Positions 1-8,085 of a stretch of 41,822 nt of DNA are shown in pieces (the stretch's first letter is position 1; each line of letters opens with the position of its first letter). Both the position numbers and the translations under genes were made by a program. This DNA is from an uncultured Pelagibacteraceae bacterium (GTDB lineage: Bacteria > Pseudomonadota > Alphaproteobacteria > Pelagibacterales > Pelagibacteraceae), in contig CACEHK010000006.1 in assembly GCA_902559305.1 (NCBI GenBank), positions 1 through 41,822 on the forward strand, given 5' to 3'. The notes beneath the pieces are model-generated. The model made no database searches and was not told where the DNA came from. It saw only the letters and a program-made list of their open reading frames with translations.

Positions 1-1280
1 ATTCTAAAATAATTAATTTTTTTGTAAGAATCTTTTATCCAGCTTAAATTTGGTCCAATTGACATAAAAATTAAAAAAAAAACTAGAAATGGGATTAATA
101 GTTTATTAAAAAAAGGAGGTCCAATTGAAATTTTTTGATCCACCATTACTTCTAAAAAAATTGGATAAATCGTTCCAATCAAAATGACAGATAAAAAGTA
201 CATCATAAACCAATTATTAATTAGTATTGAAGTTTCTTTGCTAATTAAGAAAAATTTTTTTGGCGAAGTATTCTCTTTTACTTGATAAATAAAAAATAAT
301 ACTAAAGATAAAATTATTAAAGAAAATAAAAATAATAGAATAAATACTCCTCTTTCTGGGTCATTTGCAAAAGTATGAACTGAATTTAAAATACCAGACC
401 TTACTAAAAAAGTTCCACTCATACTTAATGTAAAAGTTGCAATAGATAAAATTATAGTCCAAGATTTAAGAAGTTCTCTTTTTTCTAAAACTATAATTGT
501 ATGTATAAGAGCAGTTAAACATAGCCATGGCATTAAAGAAACATTTTCTACAGGATCCCAAAACCAAAATCCTCCCCAACCTAGTTCATAGTAAGCCCAA
601 ATAGATCCTAACAAAATACCAATTGTTAAAAAAAACCATGTAATTTGAATCCATTTTTTTATATGTTTTGCCCATTCACTATTAATATTATTTTGAACTA
701 AAGACGACAAAGATGCGGAAAAAATTATTGATGATCCAACATACCCTAAATATAAAATTGGAGGATGAATTGCTAAAGCTGGATCCTGTAAAATTGGATT
801 TAAACCAAGACCTTCTCTAGGAATTGGAAATAAAAAATTAAAAGGATTAGAGGTGAATAGTAAAAATAAAAAAAAACCTAATATAATAATCTGCTGAAAA
901 AAAATTGTTAATAGTCTGTATTTTGTAGGTTGCTTTTTTGAAAAAATTATAAATAAAAAAATAAATAAAGTTAAAACAAGTAACCAAAGCAACATACTTC
1001 CTTCGTGATTTCCCCAAGTGCCAGAAATTTTATAAAATATTGGTTTTGATGTGTGTGAATTATTGTACACAGTCACATTGCTAAAATCTGAAATAATAAA
1101 AGAATAAACTAAAGATATAAAACTTATTACAACTGCAAAAAACTGTAGAAATGTTATTGTAAAGATATTTTGATTTATGTTTTGATTATTTTTAAAACAA
1201 TAAAATGAATATACAAGTAAACTGATCGATAATATTAGACCCAATATAAGAGAATAGTATCCAATATAGCTAGATATCAC
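1..1280 (-). CDS. ccmF: Cytochrome c heme lyase subunit CcmF (partial, C-terminus outside window)
   Basis: Multi-pass inner-membrane subunit of the heme lyase that attaches heme to apocytochrome c. The first 426 codons are visible and the rest runs off the left edge (family members are roughly 650 residues). The tryptophan-rich heme-handling motif [12 protein letters not shown] starts at about residue 235, and GTWGNHEGS lies near residue 89. The start is GTG at 1280-1278, and it overlaps the TGA of ccmE (GTGA), so translation is probably coupled. Because of the GTG start and the open end, the gene is easy to miss. It is the last visible gene of the ccmC-D-E-F operon. Identity is secure. Confidence 0.95.
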   Translation of the reverse strand, partial: MISSYIGYYSLILGLILSISLLVYSFYCFKNNQNINQNIFTITFLQFFAVVISFISLVYSFIISDFSNVTVYNNSHTSKPIFYKISGTWGNHEGSMLLWLLVLTLFIFLFIIFSKKQPTKYRLLTIFFQQIIILGFFLFLLFTSNPFNFLFPIPREGLGLNPILQDPALAIHPPILYLGYVGSSIIFSASLSSLVQNNINSEWAKHIKKWIQITWFFLTIGILLGSIWAYYELGWGGFWFWDPVENVSLMPWLCLTALIHTIIVLEKRELLKSWTIILSIATFTLSMSGTFLVRSGILNSVHTFANDPERGVFILLFLFSLIILSLVLFFIYQVKENTSPKKFFLISKETSILINNWFMMYFLSVILIGTIYPIFLEVMVDQKISIGPPFFNKLLIPFLVFFLIFMSIGPNLSWIKDSYKKINYFR

Positions 1281-1702
1281 TTATTTTTCTCCAAAGCTTT
1301 TTTAACTTCTGGTGGCATATAATTTTCGTCGTGTTTAGCTAGTATTTTTTTTGCATCAAGAAAACTTCGATCATTTAAGTAACCTTCTGCTACTACTCCT
1401 TTTCCCTCAGAAAATAGATTTGGCACTGCTCCAGAATAGGTAACATTTATTTCATTTTTAAAATCGGTTATTATAAAACTAATTTTGTTTTGTGTCATTT
1501 TGACAGTTTCCTCTTTGACCATTCCTCCTACTCTAATTCTTTTCTTATTATCAATTTCAGTTAAATTTTTAATTTCTGTAGGAGAGATAAAATATACAAC
1601 ATTTTCTTCTAATGATTTTAGAATTAAAAAAACTGATAAAGTTAAAATTAAAAAAATAAATGATAAAAACAAAAACCTTAATTTAACTTTTTTACCATAC
1701 AT
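1277..1702 (-). CDS. ccmE: Cytochrome c maturation heme chaperone CcmE
   Basis: Periplasmic heme chaperone anchored by one N-terminal membrane helix (about residues 8-29). It takes heme from CcmC and delivers it to CcmF. The diagnostic motif HDENYMPPE is present with the covalent heme-binding His at residue 124, equivalent to His130 of the E. coli protein. The OB-fold core covers about residues 50-120. At 141 residues the length is normal. It starts 12 bases after ccmD ends and its stop overlaps the ccmF start, so it is part of one ccm transcript. Confidence 0.96.
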   Translation of the reverse strand: MYGKKVKLRFLFLSFIFLILTLSVFLILKSLEENVVYFISPTEIKNLTEIDNKKRIRVGGMVKEETVKMTQNKISFIITDFKNEINVTYSGAVPNLFSEGKGVVAEGYLNDRSFLDAKKILAKHDENYMPPEVKKALEKNK

Positions 1703-1714
1703 GAGTGGATAAAG

Positions 1715-1948
1715 TTAAATTTTTGAAACTGAATTACTAGCTAAAATTCCCTTATAAGCTTCCTGCGTTCTAATAGTTTTTTTCTTTTCAGATGTTAAAG
1801 TTGAATATTTAGCATCAAATTTAATTTTCTCTTTAACAAGCTGAACTTTTATTACTGCATATAGAACGGAAAAACTAATCAATGTAAATGCGAATGCAGA
1901 CCAAACATAAATCCCATAACCATTCATTGAAATAATCTCATTAATCAT
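1715..1948 (-). CDS. ccmD: Heme exporter protein CcmD
   Basis: Small single-span membrane protein that helps release holo-CcmE from the CcmABC complex. The conserved start of CcmD, here MNGYGIYVWSAF (residues 8-19), runs into one hydrophobic helix, followed by a charged cytoplasmic tail. At 77 residues it is slightly longer than many CcmD proteins. The ATG overlaps the TGA of ccmC (ATGA), which indicates translational coupling. Position between ccmC and ccmE supports the call as much as the sequence does. Confidence 0.88.
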   Translation of the reverse strand: MINEIISMNGYGIYVWSAFAFTLISFSVLYAVIKVQLVKEKIKFDAKYSTLTSEKKKTIRTQEAYKGILASNSVSKI

Positions 1949-2652
1949 AATCTATCTAGTCCTTTATTTTTAATTTTTATCAGTTCTGTATTATATTTCA
2001 TCAAAAAAATTAAAACTGAGAATAGTGCAAATGCCGCAGTCATTAATGCTAATGGTACTATCATCGAAGGGTGTATAGAAGTTTCTGAAAATATATTTAT
2101 TGATGCTGGTTGATGTAAAGTTGACCACCAATCAACTGAATACTTAATAATTGGAACATTAATTAATCCTATTATAGCTATCAATGAAGTTATTCTATTA
2201 GCTTTTTCTCCATTATCATAAATTCTCCATGCCAAAATATAAATTATATAAAATAAACCCAATATTAACATTGAAGTAATTCTCGCATCCCAGGCCCACC
2301 AAGTTCCCCAGGTTGGTTTACCCCAAATAGATCCTGTCGTTAAAGCGATAATGTTAAATACTAAACCGGATGGAGCTAAACTTTTTGTAATTAATATAAA
2401 AGATTTATTTTTAAAAATTAATATAAAAAAAGATAAAGTTGCAATAACTGAAAAAGTTCCTAGAGATATCCATGCAGATGGAACGTGAACATACATTATT
2501 CTTACAGAATGACTTTGGATATAATCTTCAGGTGATAAGATTAATGCTTCAATTAAACCAATAGAAATTATGATTATGAAAGCAGTCAAAATATATTTTG
2601 GTGCTTTAGAAGTAATTAAAAATATTTTATTTGGCTCAAAATTTTTTAACAT
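1945..2652 (-). CDS. ccmC: Heme exporter / heme-handling protein CcmC
   Basis: Six-helix inner-membrane protein that presents heme to CcmE. The tryptophan-rich motif WGTWWAWDARIT starts at residue 115. Candidate axial heme ligands are His56 (YVHVPSAW) and His180 (WWSTLHQP), both offset by four from His60 and His184 of E. coli CcmC. Length 235 is typical. It is the first gene of the ccm operon in this window. ccmA and ccmB are not adjacent, so the ABC part must be encoded elsewhere. A structured leader probably precedes it (see the hairpin at 2707-2760). Confidence 0.96.
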   Translation of the reverse strand: MLKNFEPNKIFLITSKAPKYILTAFIIIISIGLIEALILSPEDYIQSHSVRIMYVHVPSAWISLGTFSVIATLSFFILIFKNKSFILITKSLAPSGLVFNIIALTTGSIWGKPTWGTWWAWDARITSMLILGLFYIIYILAWRIYDNGEKANRITSLIAIIGLINVPIIKYSVDWWSTLHQPASINIFSETSIHPSMIVPLALMTAAFALFSVLIFLMKYNTELIKIKNKGLDRL

Positions 2653-2706
2653 TCAAGAGTTATATATAAAAAAAAAAAAAATTGGATTTTTTTTAAGATT
2701 AATTCC

Positions 2707-2760
2707 GATCAAGAATACTATAGAGGGAGATAAATAAGGGATAAGGAAGTATCCTTGATC
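2707..2760 (-). ncRNA. Long imperfect hairpin upstream of ccmC (candidate 5' leader or small RNA)
   Basis: Arms 2707-2719 and 2748-2760 pair at 12 of 13 positions, closing a 28-base loop. The loop is purine-rich on the plus strand, with GAGGGAG and AAGGGATAAGGA, and therefore pyrimidine-rich if transcribed from the minus strand. On the minus strand a promoter-like pair (2769-2795) would start RNA close to the first arm, about 110 bases upstream of ccmC, and a long T run lies just before ccmC. I could not match it to a known RNA family. The strand assignment is an inference. Confidence 0.4.
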
Positions 2761-2768
2761 AGAATATA

Positions 2769-2795
2769 ATCATATATAAATTAAGGATATGTCTA
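2769..2795 (-). promoter_or_regulatory. Candidate sigma-70 promoter for the ccm leader
   Basis: Reading the minus strand, TAGACA (2795-2790, 5 of 6 to TTGACA) is followed after 15 bases by TATGAT (2774-2769, 5 of 6 to TATAAT). The spacer is short and the region is AT-rich, so chance matches are likely. The main support is position: the predicted start near 2762 coincides with the first base pairs of the hairpin. Confidence 0.35.
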
Positions 2796-2832
2796 AGTTT
2801 TGAGTTAATTGTGTTAGAATATTGGCTGATTT

Positions 2833-3153
2833 TTAATTTGAGGGCTTAAAATACGTTGATCCCTTTTTTCCTGAAAATATTTCGTTTATTAAAGGATGTT
2901 TTATAGGTTCTCCCGAGTCATCCATTAGTAAGTTTTGTTGAGAGACATAAGCTTCATATGTTACATCGTCATTTTCTGCCAAGAGATGATAAAATGGTTG
3001 ATCTTTTCTTGGCCTAACATTTTTAGGTATTGATTGATACCATTCTTCGGAATTATTAAATTCAAAATCAACATCATAAATCACCCCTCTAAAGTCAAAG
3101 TGTTTATGTTTTACAATATCTCCAATTGAAAATTTAGCTTTTTGAATACTCAC
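2833..3153 (-). CDS. hspQ: Heat shock protein HspQ (YccV family, hemimethylated-DNA-binding domain)
   Basis: Small soluble protein of the YccV/HspQ family. In enterobacteria this family acts as a heat-shock factor and as a specificity enhancer of Lon protease. Family landmarks are FSIGDIVKHKHFDFRGVI (residues 8-25), QPFYHLLAE (52-60) and YVSQQNL (69-75). The length of 106 is normal for the family. The start is GTG (3153-3151) because no in-frame ATG gives the conserved N-terminus. No Shine-Dalgarno sequence is visible, and a heat-shock-like -10 lies only 7 bases upstream. Confidence 0.9.
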   Translation of the reverse strand: MSIQKAKFSIGDIVKHKHFDFRGVIYDVDFEFNNSEEWYQSIPKNVRPRKDQPFYHLLAENDDVTYEAYVSQQNLLMDDSGEPIKHPLINEIFSGKKGSTYFKPSN

Positions 3154-3160
3154 TAGTATA

Positions 3161-3187
3161 TATATGGATATTTAAATTAAAAAATCA
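3161..3187 (-). promoter_or_regulatory. Candidate heat-shock (RpoH-like) promoter of hspQ
   Basis: On the minus strand ATCCATATA (3169-3161) resembles the sigma-32 -10 element, CCCCATnTA. Thirteen bases upstream is ATTGATT, a weak match to CTTGAAA. The -10 ends 7 bases before the GTG start, so RNA would begin at or next to the start codon. AT richness makes this tentative. Confidence 0.3.
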
Positions 3188-3231
3188 ATAAAAAAATATT
3201 AAATATTTTTTAATTCTGTTAATATGTTTAT

Positions 3232-3792
3232 GTGAATAAATCTTTTATCAAATTTGTTACTGATTTTGGGCCACTATTAGTTTTTTTTTCTTTCTATTAT
3301 AAAAGTGAAAAAAATTTGATAGTTGCAATTCCTCCATTCATAGTTGCAACCCTAATAGCGCTAGCAATAGTATGGATCTTAGAAAAAAAAATTCCAATGG
3401 TGCCTCTACTTGGTGGAATATTTATTACTTTATTTGGAGGATTAACTATCTATTTTGATAACCCAATATTTATTTACGTTAAACCAACAATCATCAATAT
3501 ATTATTTGGATTAGCTCTTTTAATGGGTAAATTTTTTACAAATGAACCTATTTTAAAAAAAATCTTAGGTAAATCTTTACAATTATCGAATGAGGGATGG
3601 AAAATTTTAAATTTAAGATGGGTATATTTTTTTTTTGGCTTAGCAGTGATAAATGAAATTATATGGAGAACATTTTGCCCTGAACAAGAATATATTTGGG
3701 TAAACTTTAAAGTTTGGGGAATACTGCCTATAACAATTATTTTTACAGCTTTTCAGATATCAATAATTAACAAATACAAATTAAATGAATAG
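3232..3792 (+). CDS. yciB: Inner membrane septation protein YciB (IspZ/septation protein A family)
   Basis: Polytopic inner-membrane protein of the YciB/IspZ family, linked to septation and envelope synthesis in enterobacteria. Landmarks are DFGPLLVFF (residues 11-19), GGLTIYFDNPIFIYVKP (69-85) and NEIIWRTF (141-148), with about five hydrophobic segments. The length of 186 is near the usual 180. The start is GTG at 3232: the ATG codons at 3224 and 3230 run straight into a TGA. The 3' end overlaps the DUF2794 gene by 8 bases, so the two are probably co-transcribed. Confidence 0.9.
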   Translation: MNKSFIKFVTDFGPLLVFFSFYYKSEKNLIVAIPPFIVATLIALAIVWILEKKIPMVPLLGGIFITLFGGLTIYFDNPIFIYVKPTIINILFGLALLMGKFFTNEPILKKILGKSLQLSNEGWKILNLRWVYFFFGLAVINEIIWRTFCPEQEYIWVNFKVWGILPITIIFTAFQISIINKYKLNE

Positions 3793-4123
3793 AAATCTTA
3801 AATTAGTAATAAATAACGTTTATTCAGACAAAAATTATAAATATTTTTTTGAAAAAAATGAATTAAAAATTATTTTAGATTTATATGCCAAAATGGTATC
3901 TGAAGGTTCATGGAAAGATTACGGATTAAATATTTCAAGTAAACAGGTAGGTTTTTGTGTTTTTAAAAATGCCACAGAGAGCGCAACATATAAGATTTGT
4001 AAAAATTTTAGACCTTTTAATAAAAATTTAAAATATTTAATAACAGACTCTAAAGGCAAAGTATTAAAAAATTCTAGTGAACTTAAAGTACTACTAAAAA
4101 GTATTAACTGGAAAAAATTATAA
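3785..4123 (+). CDS. DUF2794 family protein
   Basis: Soluble 112-residue protein that resembles the alphaproteobacterial DUF2794 family, recognised from the hydrophobic/acidic helix FFEKNELKIILDLYAKMVS (21-39) followed by EGSWKDYG (40-47) and the strand QVGFCVFKNATESATYKI (54-71). The function of the family is unknown. It overlaps the end of yciB by 8 bases and lies tail-to-tail with the BI-1 gene, with 2 bases between them. The family assignment is from memory of its consensus and is fairly secure; no role can be proposed from sequence. Confidence 0.75.
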   Translation: MNRNLKLVINNVYSDKNYKYFFEKNELKIILDLYAKMVSEGSWKDYGLNISSKQVGFCVFKNATESATYKICKNFRPFNKNLKYLITDSKGKVLKNSSELKVLLKSINWKKL

Positions 4124-4125
4124 AA

Positions 4126-4887
4126 CTATCTTCTTTGGCCAAAAAGTCTTAACAACATTATGAATAGATTTATAAAGTCTAGATAGAGTGTTAAAGCTCC
4201 CATAACTGCTTTTTTACCCATTAATTCACCGGTATCAGAAGCTGAGTACATGTTTTTAATTTTTTGAGTGTCATATGCAGTAAGGCCTACAAAAATTAAA
4301 ACTCCTAAAATTGAAATCACAAAATACATCATTGTTGATTTCATAAATAAGTTAACTAAAGAAGCAATAATTATACCAATTAAACCCATCATTAGAAAAG
4401 AGCCTAACTTAGTTAAATCTCTTTTAGTAGTGTATCCATAAATACTCATTGCTCCAAAAGTTCCTGAAGTGATAAAAAAGACTCTTGCTATGCTTGCTTG
4501 AGTGTAAACTAACAATATCCAAGATAGTGATAATCCCATTAATGCTGCAAATACCCAAAATACAGTTTGTGCTTTTGCTGCACTCATCTTATTAATACCA
4601 AAACTCATATAAAAAACTATACCAAGTGGGGCTAACATTATTACCCATTTTAAAGGTGAAAAAAATACTGTTTTACCAAGTGGTGTAAAGTCTACAACAG
4701 CTCCTGCAGAGTTTGTTTCTGCTCCAAGATAAAAGGTTATTAATGCGATGATTCCTGTCAGCAATACTCCTGATGCCATATAGTTATATACTTTAAGCAT
4801 GTAGGCTCTTAAGCCCTCATCCATAACTACAGTTGATTGTGTGGCTGTTTTTACTTTATTAAATATATTTTGCTTATTAAATTCCAT
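4126..4887 (-). CDS. Bax inhibitor-1 / YccA family membrane protein
   Basis: Seven-helix inner-membrane protein of the BI-1/UPF0005 (YccA, YbhL) group. Bacterial relatives are associated with FtsH quality control or with pH-sensitive calcium leak. The C-terminal signature ALTLYLDFINLFIMLLRLFG, ending in GQRR, is intact, as is the AYDTQKIKNMY segment carrying the acidic Asp of the pore region. The length of 253 is typical for alphaproteobacterial members. It is transcribed alone and divergently from the aldo/keto reductase. A promoter-like pair lies immediately upstream of the ATG. Confidence 0.93.
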   Translation of the reverse strand: MEFNKQNIFNKVKTATQSTVVMDEGLRAYMLKVYNYMASGVLLTGIIALITFYLGAETNSAGAVVDFTPLGKTVFFSPLKWVIMLAPLGIVFYMSFGINKMSAAKAQTVFWVFAALMGLSLSWILLVYTQASIARVFFITSGTFGAMSIYGYTTKRDLTKLGSFLMMGLIGIIIASLVNLFMKSTMMYFVISILGVLIFVGLTAYDTQKIKNMYSASDTGELMGKKAVMGALTLYLDFINLFIMLLRLFGQRR

Positions 4888-4893
4888 AACGTT

Positions 4894-4923
4894 TATATAA
4901 TAGGCTTTTACTATTTATTCAAG
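4894..4923 (-). promoter_or_regulatory. Candidate promoter of the BI-1 gene (sigma-70-like, also CTTGAA-type)
   Basis: On the minus strand TTGAAT (4922-4917) and TATATA (4899-4894) are separated by 17 bases. With the preceding C the -35 also reads CTTGAAT, the heat-shock form. The -10 ends 6 bases before the ATG, leaving no room for a normal leader. Confidence 0.4.
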
Positions 4924-4957
4924 ATATCATAAAAACCTTTAAAATATTTAATATTTA

Positions 4958-5995
4958 ATGAATTATAGAAAATTAGGCACAACAGATCTTAAAGTCAGTA
5001 CAATTTGTTTAGGAACAATGACTTGGGGTGAACAAAATACTCAAGAAGAAGGTTTTGTACAGATGGACTATGCTTTAGATCAAGGTGTAAATTTTTGGGA
5101 TACTGCTGAATTATATGCCGTACCTCCTAAAGCAGAAACTTTTGGTCATACAGAAATAATTATAGGTAATTGGTTTAAGAAAACAAAAAAGAGAAACAAA
5201 GTAATTTTAGCTACGAAAGTTGCAGGACCTAGCAGAGAATATTTAAGAGGTGGTGGATATAATTATGGAATAAAAAAAATGACAGAAGCTATAAATGATA
5301 GTTTGAAAAGACTACAAACAGATTATATTGACTTGTATCAACTTCACTGGCCTGAAAGAAATACTAACATGTTTGGTAGATTGGGTTATGAACATAAAGA
5401 CAAAGGTGATTGGAATAAATTTGAGGATATTTTAGGAAATTTAGAAAAATTTGTTAAAGAAGGAAAAATTAGAGAAGTAGGTTTATCAAATGAAACTCCC
5501 TGGGGTGTTTCAAAATATCTTGAGCTAGCTAAAACAAGAAATCTACCTAGAATGATGTCTATTCAAAATCCCTACAGCTTGTTAAATAGAACTTATGAAA
5601 TCGGTCTTGCAGAAGTTTCTATTAGAGAACAAATTGGATTATTAGCATACTCTCCTTTAGCAAGTGGTTATTTATCTGGAAAATACAGAAATAATCAAAT
5701 GCCAAAAAATTCTCGTGTAGCTCTAGATCCTAATTTTTGGACACGCTATGCAAAACCAAATACTAGCGTAGCTGTAGATGCTTATTTTGAAATTTCAAAA
5801 AAATATAATATTGATTTAGCGCAAATGTCTTTAAAATTTTGTGAAATCCAACCATTTATGACAAGTGTGATTATTGGCGCTACAACAATGGAGCAGTTGA
5901 AAACTGACATAGAAAGTGTAAATGTAAAATTAACAAATGAAATTATTAAAGAAATTAATGAAATTCAAAAAATTTACCCTAACCCATGTCCTTAA
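4958..5995 (+). CDS. Aldo/keto reductase (Tas-like)
   Basis: NADPH-dependent aldo/keto reductase with the (beta/alpha)8 fold. The catalytic tetrad is visible as Asp48, Tyr53, Lys87 and His130 (in FWDTAELY, ATKV and YQLHWPE). The N-terminus MNYRKLGTTDLKVSTICLGT is characteristic of the Tas group, and the length of 345 agrees. The physiological substrate cannot be told from sequence. It overlaps the next gene by 10 bases, and the plus-strand run continues to argG, so these three may share a transcript. Confidence 0.92.
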   Translation: MNYRKLGTTDLKVSTICLGTMTWGEQNTQEEGFVQMDYALDQGVNFWDTAELYAVPPKAETFGHTEIIIGNWFKKTKKRNKVILATKVAGPSREYLRGGGYNYGIKKMTEAINDSLKRLQTDYIDLYQLHWPERNTNMFGRLGYEHKDKGDWNKFEDILGNLEKFVKEGKIREVGLSNETPWGVSKYLELAKTRNLPRMMSIQNPYSLLNRTYEIGLAEVSIREQIGLLAYSPLASGYLSGKYRNNQMPKNSRVALDPNFWTRYAKPNTSVAVDAYFEISKKYNIDLAQMSLKFCEIQPFMTSVIIGATTMEQLKTDIESVNVKLTNEIIKEINEIQKIYPNPCP

Positions 5996-6498
5996 ATAAA
6001 AAATTATTTGTATTTTGTATCAATATTTTAATTCTTTTAATGAGCTATGCTTCTGCAGAAGAGTTAAAAAAAATTGGAAAATTTAAAGATTGGGAAACTT
6101 TAGTTTTAAATAAAAATAATGAATTAACTTGTTTTGCACAAACCAAACCTGTGTTGCAATCTCCTAAAACAAATAAAAGAGAAGCTAGACTTTTTGTGTC
6201 TTTTAGACCTAATGATAAAATTACAGATGAAATTAGTACAACATCAGGTTATGCATTTAATGATCAAAATTCGATATTAGCTACTTCGGGGAAAAAAAAA
6301 TATAAATTTGATATTGTTCAAGATAGTTTCGCTTGGATTAAAAGCAATAATATTGAAAAAAAAATGATTAAAACTATGAAAAAAGGTTCTAGAATAATGG
6401 TAACAGGATACAATAAATCTGGATCACAGACTATAGATCATTATTCATTATTAGGATTTACAAAGGCTTATGATACAGCAAAAAAAAGTTGTACTTAA
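5986..6498 (+). CDS. Invasion-associated locus B (IalB) family periplasmic protein
   Basis: Exported protein of 170 residues with a signal peptide (about 1-24, cleavage likely after YASA). The mature part begins with the IalB-like pattern GKFKDWETLV, then SFRPNDKI and a C-terminal region with GSQTIDHYSLLGFTKA. The name comes from Bartonella, where a homologue affects erythrocyte invasion. In free-living Alphaproteobacteria the role is unknown and probably envelope-related. It sits between the aldo/keto reductase (10-base overlap) and argG (7-base gap). Two Cys in the mature part could form a disulfide. Confidence 0.8.
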   Translation: MSLNKKLFVFCINILILLMSYASAEELKKIGKFKDWETLVLNKNNELTCFAQTKPVLQSPKTNKREARLFVSFRPNDKITDEISTTSGYAFNDQNSILATSGKKKYKFDIVQDSFAWIKSNNIEKKMIKTMKKGSRIMVTGYNKSGSQTIDHYSLLGFTKAYDTAKKSCT

Positions 6499-6505
6499 GT
6501 TTTAG

Positions 6506-7690
6506 ATGAAATCAAATAAGAAAATTGTTCTCGCTTATTCAGGTGGGCTGGATACTTCTGTTATCTTAAAATGGCTTCAAGAAAACTATAAAGCAGAGGT
6601 TATTGCTTATACAGCTGACATAGGACAAGAAATTGATAAAAAAAAAATAATTAAAAATGCAAGAAAACTTGGTGTAAAAAAAATAATAATAAAAGATTTA
6701 AAAAATATTTTTGTAAAAGATTATGTTTTTCCAATGATAAGAGGTAATGCTATTTATGAGGGTTTTTATTTATTAGGAACTTCTATTGCAAGACCATTAA
6801 TAGCAAAAGACCAAATAAGTATTGCAAAAAAATTTAAAGCGTATGCAGTTTCGCATGGATCAACAGGTAAAGGAAATGATCAAGTAAGATTTGAACTTGG
6901 TTACCATTATTTTGGACCAAAGATAAAAATAATAGCTCCTTGGAGAATTTGGAAACTAAAATCCAGAACTGATTTAATTAATTATGCAAAAAAAAATGGG
7001 ATACCAATTCCAAAGGATAAAAAAGGTTCATCACCATTTTCAGTAGATGATAATTTGTTTCATACATCAACTGAAGGAAAGGCCTTAGAGAATCCAAAAA
7101 ATTCAGCACCAGAATTTATTTTTCAAAGAACAACATCTCCAGAAGAGGCACCAAATAAAGCTTCTTTTGTAACTATAGGATTTAAAAATGGAGACCCAGA
7201 AACTGTGAATGGTAAAAAATTATCTCCTTCAAAACTTTTAGAAAGGTTAAATTCTATTGCTGGTAAAAATGGAATTGGACGAGTTGATCTTGTTGAAAAT
7301 AGATTCATTGGAATTAAATCACGAGGTGTCTATGAAACTCCTGGAGGAACTTTATTAATAAATGCTCATAGAGCAATCGAATCTGTAACATTAGATAAAG
7401 AAACTATGCATAAAAAAGATGAAATAATGCCCAAATATGCTGAACTCATTTACAATGGTTATTGGTATTCTAAATCAAGAATTAAACTTCAAAAAATTGT
7501 TGATCTAAAAAGAAACAAAGTTAACGGATCTGTTAAATTCAAACTATACAAAGGTAATATTACAATTTTATCAAGACAAACTAAAAGTAATGCTTATTCA
7601 ATGAAAAAAGTATCTTTTGAAGAAAACAAATCTTTTAATAAATCAAATGTTGAAAGATTTATTAATTTTCATAAAAAAAATTTAAAGTAA
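6506..7690 (+). CDS. argG: Argininosuccinate synthase
   Basis: Cytoplasmic ATP-dependent ligase that joins citrulline and aspartate in arginine synthesis. The P-loop AYSGGLDTS is at residues 10-18 and the second substrate loop HGSTGKGNDQVRFE at 117-130. The length of 394 is typical for the short (type I) form. Seven bases separate it from the IalB-like gene. An A/T-rich hairpin just after the stop may end transcription from both this gene and the convergent small gene. argH is not in the window. Confidence 0.98.
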   Translation: MKSNKKIVLAYSGGLDTSVILKWLQENYKAEVIAYTADIGQEIDKKKIIKNARKLGVKKIIIKDLKNIFVKDYVFPMIRGNAIYEGFYLLGTSIARPLIAKDQISIAKKFKAYAVSHGSTGKGNDQVRFELGYHYFGPKIKIIAPWRIWKLKSRTDLINYAKKNGIPIPKDKKGSSPFSVDDNLFHTSTEGKALENPKNSAPEFIFQRTTSPEEAPNKASFVTIGFKNGDPETVNGKKLSPSKLLERLNSIAGKNGIGRVDLVENRFIGIKSRGVYETPGGTLLINAHRAIESVTLDKETMHKKDEIMPKYAELIYNGYWYSKSRIKLQKIVDLKRNKVNGSVKFKLYKGNITILSRQTKSNAYSMKKVSFEENKSFNKSNVERFINFHKKNLK

Positions 7691-7691
7691 A

Positions 7692-7727
7692 AAAAAATAC
7701 TATTTTATTTTTTGATCAGTATTTTTT
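7692..7727. terminator. Possible bidirectional terminator between argG and the 73-residue gene
   Basis: Perfect 10-base inverted repeat (7692-7701 and 7718-7727) around a 16-base loop. One arm is an A run and the other a T run, so either strand would give a hairpin ending in U residues. The stem is A/T-rich and weak. Placement between convergent genes is the main support. Confidence 0.45.
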
Positions 7728-7921
7728 CTTGGGTCTGGTATTTTTCCAAAAGAAAACCTAATTGTATTTAAAAATACCCATCCTAAAGCCATGGTTGATA
7801 AAATATAGTAAATAAAAGCAAAAGATTCGTTGCTAGCAAAATCTTTTAAATCTGCCCCAAAATAAATTATATTCCAAAATAAAAAGAATAATAATTCATA
7901 AAAAATTATAATTTTAAACAT
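7700..7921 (-). CDS. Small two-helix membrane protein, unknown
   Basis: A 73-residue protein with two predicted membrane spans (about residues 3-22 and 37-56) and a basic C-terminal tail. I do not recognise a family. It is convergent to argG and its stop lies within the arm of the putative terminator. Length, codon composition like its neighbours and lack of an overlapping gene make it a plausible real gene, but nothing indicates its role. Confidence 0.6.
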   Translation of the reverse strand: MFKIIIFYELLFFLFWNIIYFGADLKDFASNESFAFIYYILSTMALGWVFLNTIRFSFGKIPDPRKNTDQKIK

Positions 7922-7979
7922 GTTTAAATTAATTGATTACAGCGACTTTTATTATATTCAAATTTTTAATACTCATATA

Positions 7980-8025
7980 TTGTCGCACTTAAAAAAAGTA
8001 CTATCATTTAAAATAGCTGCGACAA
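7980..8025. repeat. 8-base inverted repeat upstream of psiE
   Basis: TTGTCGCA (7980-7987) and TGCGACAA (8018-8025) are perfect inverted copies 30 bases apart. A third GCGAC lies upstream near 7941. GC-containing repeats stand out in this AT-rich spacer. They could be an operator or a transcript hairpin for psiE. No known consensus is matched. Confidence 0.35.
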
Positions 8026-8085
8026 AAAATACAAAGACTAGAACTTTCATTTAAAATAATTGTCAAAATTAATTTTATTAAGACT

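Noticed and set aside
2690..2830. The spacer before ccmC as 6S RNA, tmRNA, SRP RNA or a known riboswitch
   Set aside because: None of the conserved core sequences of those RNAs could be found, so it is reported only as an unnamed hairpin.
6290..6303. Homopolymer runs (A8 here, A11-13 near 2670, many others) as phase-variable switches
   Set aside because: Long A and T runs are everywhere in this AT-rich sequence and none breaks a gene. There is no sign of switching.
8044..8070. A genuine Pho box before psiE
   Set aside because: The two half-sites are 16 bases apart rather than 11 and both are degenerate; it is mentioned only as weak support.
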